A stretch of DNA of 64,000 nucleotides from Azospirillum agricola (GTDB lineage: Bacteria; Pseudomonadota; Alphaproteobacteria; Azospirillales; Azospirillaceae): the NCBI RefSeq assembly GCF_017876095.1, contig NZ_JAGINM010000008.1, forward strand, positions 1 to 64,000. Direction: 5' to 3'. A program made the position numbers and the translations under genes. Under the pieces are notes generated by a model, which was not told the origin of the DNA, searched no databases, and worked only from the letters and a program-made list of their open reading frames with translations. Shown in pieces: positions 61,170 to 64,000 of the stretch (the stretch's first letter is position 1; each line of letters starts with the position of its first letter).

Positions 61170-62735
61170 ATGCCATCCCTGCACACCGGCGGCACGGCCG
61201 GGCGGCTGATCGCCGACGCCGTCGTCCGCTTCGCCGACCGCCCGGCCCTGGCCGACCGGCGGACGCGCTGGACCTACGCCGAGCTGGGCGACTGGATCGG
61301 CCGCTTCGTCACCCGCTTCCGCGCCCTCGGGCTCGGCAAGGGCGACGGCGTCGCCATCCTGACCGGCAACCGGGTGGAGCCCTGGGCCGCCATCTGCGCC
61401 GCCAACATTCTCGGCATCCGCTACACGCCGCTGCACCCGCTGGCCGGCGAGGACGACCACGCCTTCATCCTCGCCGATTCCGGGGCGCGCGCCCTGATCG
61501 TCGATTCCGAGCGCTTCGGGGCCCGCGCCCTGGCGATCCGCGCGCGGGTGCCGAGCCTGGAGCATCTGCTCGCCATCGGTCCGCTCGACGGCGTTCCCGA
61601 CCTGCTGGAGGAACTGCCGCGTCTGGAGCCCGCCCCGCTCGATCCGCAGGTGGAGGCGGAGGACACCTCGCTGCTCTGCTACACCGGCGGCACCACCGGA
61701 CGGTCGAAGGGCATCATGCTGCCGCACCGGACCATCGCCGCCATGGCCTCGACCATCGCCGCCGAATGGGAATGGCCGGCCGAGCTGCGCTACGCCGCCG
61801 TCACGCCGATCAGCCACGCCGGCGGCATCATGCTCTACCCGATCATGCTGATGGGCGGCTCGGCCCTGCTGCTGCCCGGCTTCGACAGGGAGGAGTTCTG
61901 CCGCACGGTGGCCGACGAGCGCGTCACCGCCGCCTTCCTGGTGCCGACCATCATCAACACGCTGGTCGAGGATCCGGCTCTCCTGGCGCGGCACGACCTG
62001 TCGTCGCTGGGTCTGATCGTCTACGGCGCCGCCCCGATGGCGCCGGACCTGCTGCGCCGCGCCATCGACGCCTTCGGCCCGGTCTTCCTCCAGCTCTACG
62101 GCCAGTCGGAGGCGCCGCAATGCGTCACCACGCTGCGCAAGGTCGACCACGACCTGTCCAGGCCGGAGCGCTTCGGCTCCTGCGGGCGGCCGACCGCGCT
62201 GTGCGACGTGAAGCTGTTCGACGCCGACATGCGCGAGGTCGGGATCGGCGAGCCGGGCGAGCTGTGCGTGCGCGGGCCGCTGGTGATGACCGGCTACTGG
62301 CGCCAGCCGGAACTGACCGGGCAGGCCTTCCACGGCGGCTGGCTGCACACCGGCGACGTCGCCCGGCGCGACGCCGAGGGCTTCCTGCACATCGTCGACC
62401 GCACCAAGGACATGATCATCTCCGGCGGCTTCAACATCTACCCGCGCGAGGTCGAGGACGCGCTGATGGCGCACCCGGCGGTGTCGCTGGCCGGCGTGAT
62501 CGGCATCCCCGACGCCAAATGGGGCGAGGCGGTGAAGGGCTTCGTCACCCTGCGCCCCGGCGCCAGCGCCGAGGCCGCCGACCTCCAGGCCCATGTGAAG
62601 GCGCTGCGCGGCGCCCCCTGGTCGCCGAAATCCATCGACATCGTCGCCGAGATGCCGCTGACCGGGCTCGGCAAGGTGGACCGCAAGGCGTTGCGCGAGC
62701 CTTACTGGCGCGACCGGACACGCGGAGTGAACTGA
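61170..62735 (+). CDS. AMP-dependent acyl-CoA synthetase/ligase
   Basis: 521 residues from ATG 61170. Motifs are the P-loop SLLCYTGGTTGRSKGIMLPH, LIVYGAAPMAPDLLRRAIDA, VFLQLYGQSEAPQ, GWLHTGDVARRDAEGFLHIV, KDMIISGGFNIYPREVEDAL and catalytic Lys in LTGLGKVDRKAL. It converts an imported acid into its CoA ester. It lies between a binding-protein gene and a hot-dog hydratase, so the order uptake, activation, hydration can be read along the operon. Confidence 0.92.
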   Translation: MPSLHTGGTAGRLIADAVVRFADRPALADRRTRWTYAELGDWIGRFVTRFRALGLGKGDGVAILTGNRVEPWAAICAANILGIRYTPLHPLAGEDDHAFILADSGARALIVDSERFGARALAIRARVPSLEHLLAIGPLDGVPDLLEELPRLEPAPLDPQVEAEDTSLLCYTGGTTGRSKGIMLPHRTIAAMASTIAAEWEWPAELRYAAVTPISHAGGIMLYPIMLMGGSALLLPGFDREEFCRTVADERVTAAFLVPTIINTLVEDPALLARHDLSSLGLIVYGAAPMAPDLLRRAIDAFGPVFLQLYGQSEAPQCVTTLRKVDHDLSRPERFGSCGRPTALCDVKLFDADMREVGIGEPGELCVRGPLVMTGYWRQPELTGQAFHGGWLHTGDVARRDAEGFLHIVDRTKDMIISGGFNIYPREVEDALMAHPAVSLAGVIGIPDAKWGEAVKGFVTLRPGASAEAADLQAHVKALRGAPWSPKSIDIVAEMPLTGLGKVDRKALREPYWRDRTRGVN

Positions 62736-62738
62736 ATC

Positions 62739-63599
62739 ATGCTGGACCATGCGGCGATCATGGAGCTGCGGACGCGGGACGACACGTCCTGGAGCGAACG
62801 CGACGCGATGCTCTACGCGCTGGGCGTCGGGATGGGCGCCGACCCGATGGACGGGAACGAACTGCCCTTCGTCTATGAGCGCGGCCTGAAGGCGCTGCCG
62901 ACCTTCGCGATCGTGCCGACCTTCGCCGGCGGGCCGCTGTTCCGGATCGGTCTCGACACCCGCTACCTGCTGCACGGCGAGCAGGCGGTCACCCTGCACC
63001 GGCCGATGCCGGCGAGCGGCACCGGCACCGTCGAAGGGCGCATGGTCGGTGCCTGGGACAAGGGGGCGGGGAAGGGGGCCGTGTTCGCGCAGGAGAAGAT
63101 CCTGCGCCTCGACGGCGACCCCGAGCCGCTGGCGACCGTCGTCACCACCGCCTTCGGCCGGGCCGAGGGCGGCTTCGGCGGCCCGACGGAGGGCCAGCCG
63201 GCGCCGCACCGGGTGCCGGACCGCGCGCCGGACCGGTCGGTGGATGTGCCGACCATGCCGTCGCAGGCTCTGCTCTACCGGCATTCCGGCGACCTCAACC
63301 CGCTGCACGCCGACCCGGAGGCGGCGCGCGTTGCCGGCTTCCCGCGCCCGATCCTGCACGGGCTCTGCACCTACGCGATCACCGCCCGCGCCGTGCTGGC
63401 CGCCTGCTGCGATTTCCAGCCGGAGCGCATGCTCCACCATCAGGCGCGCTTCTCGGCCCCGGTCTTTCCGGGCGAGACGATCACCGTCGATCTGTGGGTC
63501 GATGGCGACGCGGTGTCCTTCCAGGCGCGGGTCAAGGCGCGCGACGTCGTGGTGGTGAGGAACGGCCTGAGCCGGCTGCGCAAGGAGGCCATCCGATGA
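62739..63599 (+). CDS. Double hot-dog hydratase-2/MaoC-type enoyl-CoA hydratase
   Basis: 286 residues with two hot-dog halves. The C-terminal half carries the hydratase-2 motif ALLYRHSGDLNPLHADPEAA, with catalytic Asp and His, followed by RVAGFPRPILHGLCTYAITA. The N-terminal half (RDAMLYALGVGMGADPMDGN, FAIVPTF) has the degenerate first domain usual in eukaryotic-type MFE-2-like hydratases. It adds water to a 2-enoyl-CoA giving the (R)-3-hydroxyacyl-CoA. It begins 3 bp after the ligase stop and overlaps the next gene by 4 nt. Confidence 0.92.
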   Translation: MLDHAAIMELRTRDDTSWSERDAMLYALGVGMGADPMDGNELPFVYERGLKALPTFAIVPTFAGGPLFRIGLDTRYLLHGEQAVTLHRPMPASGTGTVEGRMVGAWDKGAGKGAVFAQEKILRLDGDPEPLATVVTTAFGRAEGGFGGPTEGQPAPHRVPDRAPDRSVDVPTMPSQALLYRHSGDLNPLHADPEAARVAGFPRPILHGLCTYAITARAVLAACCDFQPERMLHHQARFSAPVFPGETITVDLWVDGDAVSFQARVKARDVVVVRNGLSRLRKEAIR

Positions 63600-64000
63600 A
63601 GGCGCTGCACTGCCTGTCCTACGGCGAGCCGCCGGAGCTGCGCGTCGCCGAGATCGCCGAGCCCCGGCCCGGCCCCGGCGAGGCGCTGATCGCCGTGGAG
63701 GCGGTCGGGCTCGGCGGTTTCGACGCGGTGCTGCTGGGCGGCCGCTACCAGGAGCGTCCCGAGCCGCCCTTCGTGCCGGGCCGCGAGCTGGCCGGGCGGG
63801 TGCTGGCGGTGGGGGAGGGCGGCGACCCGTCGCTGGTCGGCGTGCGGGTCGCCGCCATCGCCTTCAAGGGCGCGCTGGCCGAGCGCACGGTGGCGCTGTG
63901 CGACCATTGCCTGGCGACGCCGCCGGACATGGACCCCGCCACCGCCGCCTCGATTCTCAGCGCCTACGCGACCAGCCTCTACGCGCTGGAGGTCTGCGGG
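63596..64000 (+). CDS. MDR-superfamily quinone oxidoreductase/zinc-free ADH, 5' part
   Basis: The first 135 residues of a gene cut by the right window edge. MKALHCLSYGEPPELRVAEI, EPRPGPGEALIAVEAVGLGG and PPFVPGRELAGRVLAVGEGG are typical of the NADPH:quinone-oxidoreductase branch of the medium-chain dehydrogenases. The zinc-binding Cys after AVGLGG is replaced by Phe-Asp, and no structural-zinc Cys cluster is seen, so it is probably zinc-independent. The ATG overlaps the hydratase stop (ATGA), so it belongs to the same operon. It could reduce an enoyl-CoA or related double bond. Confidence 0.85.
   Translation, partial: MKALHCLSYGEPPELRVAEIAEPRPGPGEALIAVEAVGLGGFDAVLLGGRYQERPEPPFVPGRELAGRVLAVGEGGDPSLVGVRVAAIAFKGALAERTVALCDHCLATPPDMDPATAASILSAYATSLYALEVCG

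Overview
This window is GC-rich DNA from a proteobacterium, most likely an alphaproteobacterium of the Azospirillum type. The grounds are very high third-position GC, a CCTCCCCCGCT/AGCGGGGGAGG intergenic hairpin, a 27-bp CCCCGCGAAGGCGGGG-type inverted repeat, and many solute-binding proteins, CoA-transferases and MR-type enolases. No rRNA, tRNA or core housekeeping genes are visible, so it reads as accessory DNA on a megaplasmid or a chromosomal island.

Region 1 (1-8,500) is mobile and decayed. It holds a small phage or satellite remnant on the minus strand: AlpA-like regulator, replication-type winged-helix protein beside an iteron-like array, two tandem PC4-like proteins, a small terminase with an in-frame TGA, and the start of a large terminase. 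Next come an IS5/IS427-type insertion sequence whose transposase is broken by a 10-bp duplication, a frameshifted Crp/Fnr regulator, a UvrD-type helicase that looks like the C-terminal half of a RecQ-UvrD fusion, an internally deleted transposase and a discoidin-domain fragment.

Region 2 (8,500-25,100) has two catabolic units. The first has an aldehyde dehydrogenase, an mmsB stub, a GntR regulator, a class III CoA-transferase, a crotonase and an orphan periplasmic binding protein. The second is a minus-strand operon with an oligopeptide-type ABC transporter (binding protein, two permeases, fused double ATPase), an MR-type enolase, a class V aminotransferase and RidA. A LysR gene diverges from it. 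Region 3 (25,100-30,500) is a tetR - membrane fusion protein - RND pump operon.

Region 4 (30,500-40,830) is a minus-strand acyl-CoA operon (CoA-transferase, aldehyde dehydrogenase, hydroxyisobutyrate-type dehydrogenase, binding protein, two acyl-CoA dehydrogenases, crotonase) divergent from an IclR gene. Its ABC transporter and electron-transfer-flavoprotein genes survive only as short fused stubs. Region 5 (40,960-49,300) is ALDH - SDR - zinc ADH - livKHMGF, ending in a CoA-ligase stub. Region 6 (49,640-56,580) is a divergent plus-strand cluster: CoA-transferase, acyl-CoA dehydrogenase, RipA-type CoA-transferase, racemase-type CoA-transferase, MaoC hydratase, CitE lyase and IclR. Its make-up fits degradation of an itaconate- or mesaconate-like C5 dicarboxylate. 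Region 7 (56,600-64,000) has a minus-strand CoA ligase and a divergent operon of amidohydrolase, binding protein, CoA ligase, hot-dog hydratase and an MDR oxidoreductase cut by the window end.

The recurring oddity is decay by internal deletion. At least six loci (7,550; 10,514; 24,765; 30,550; 34,540; 40,962) keep a start and usually an end but have lost the middle, in places fusing pieces of two or three genes. Tandem duplications of 10 and 12 bp and several frameshifts add to this picture.
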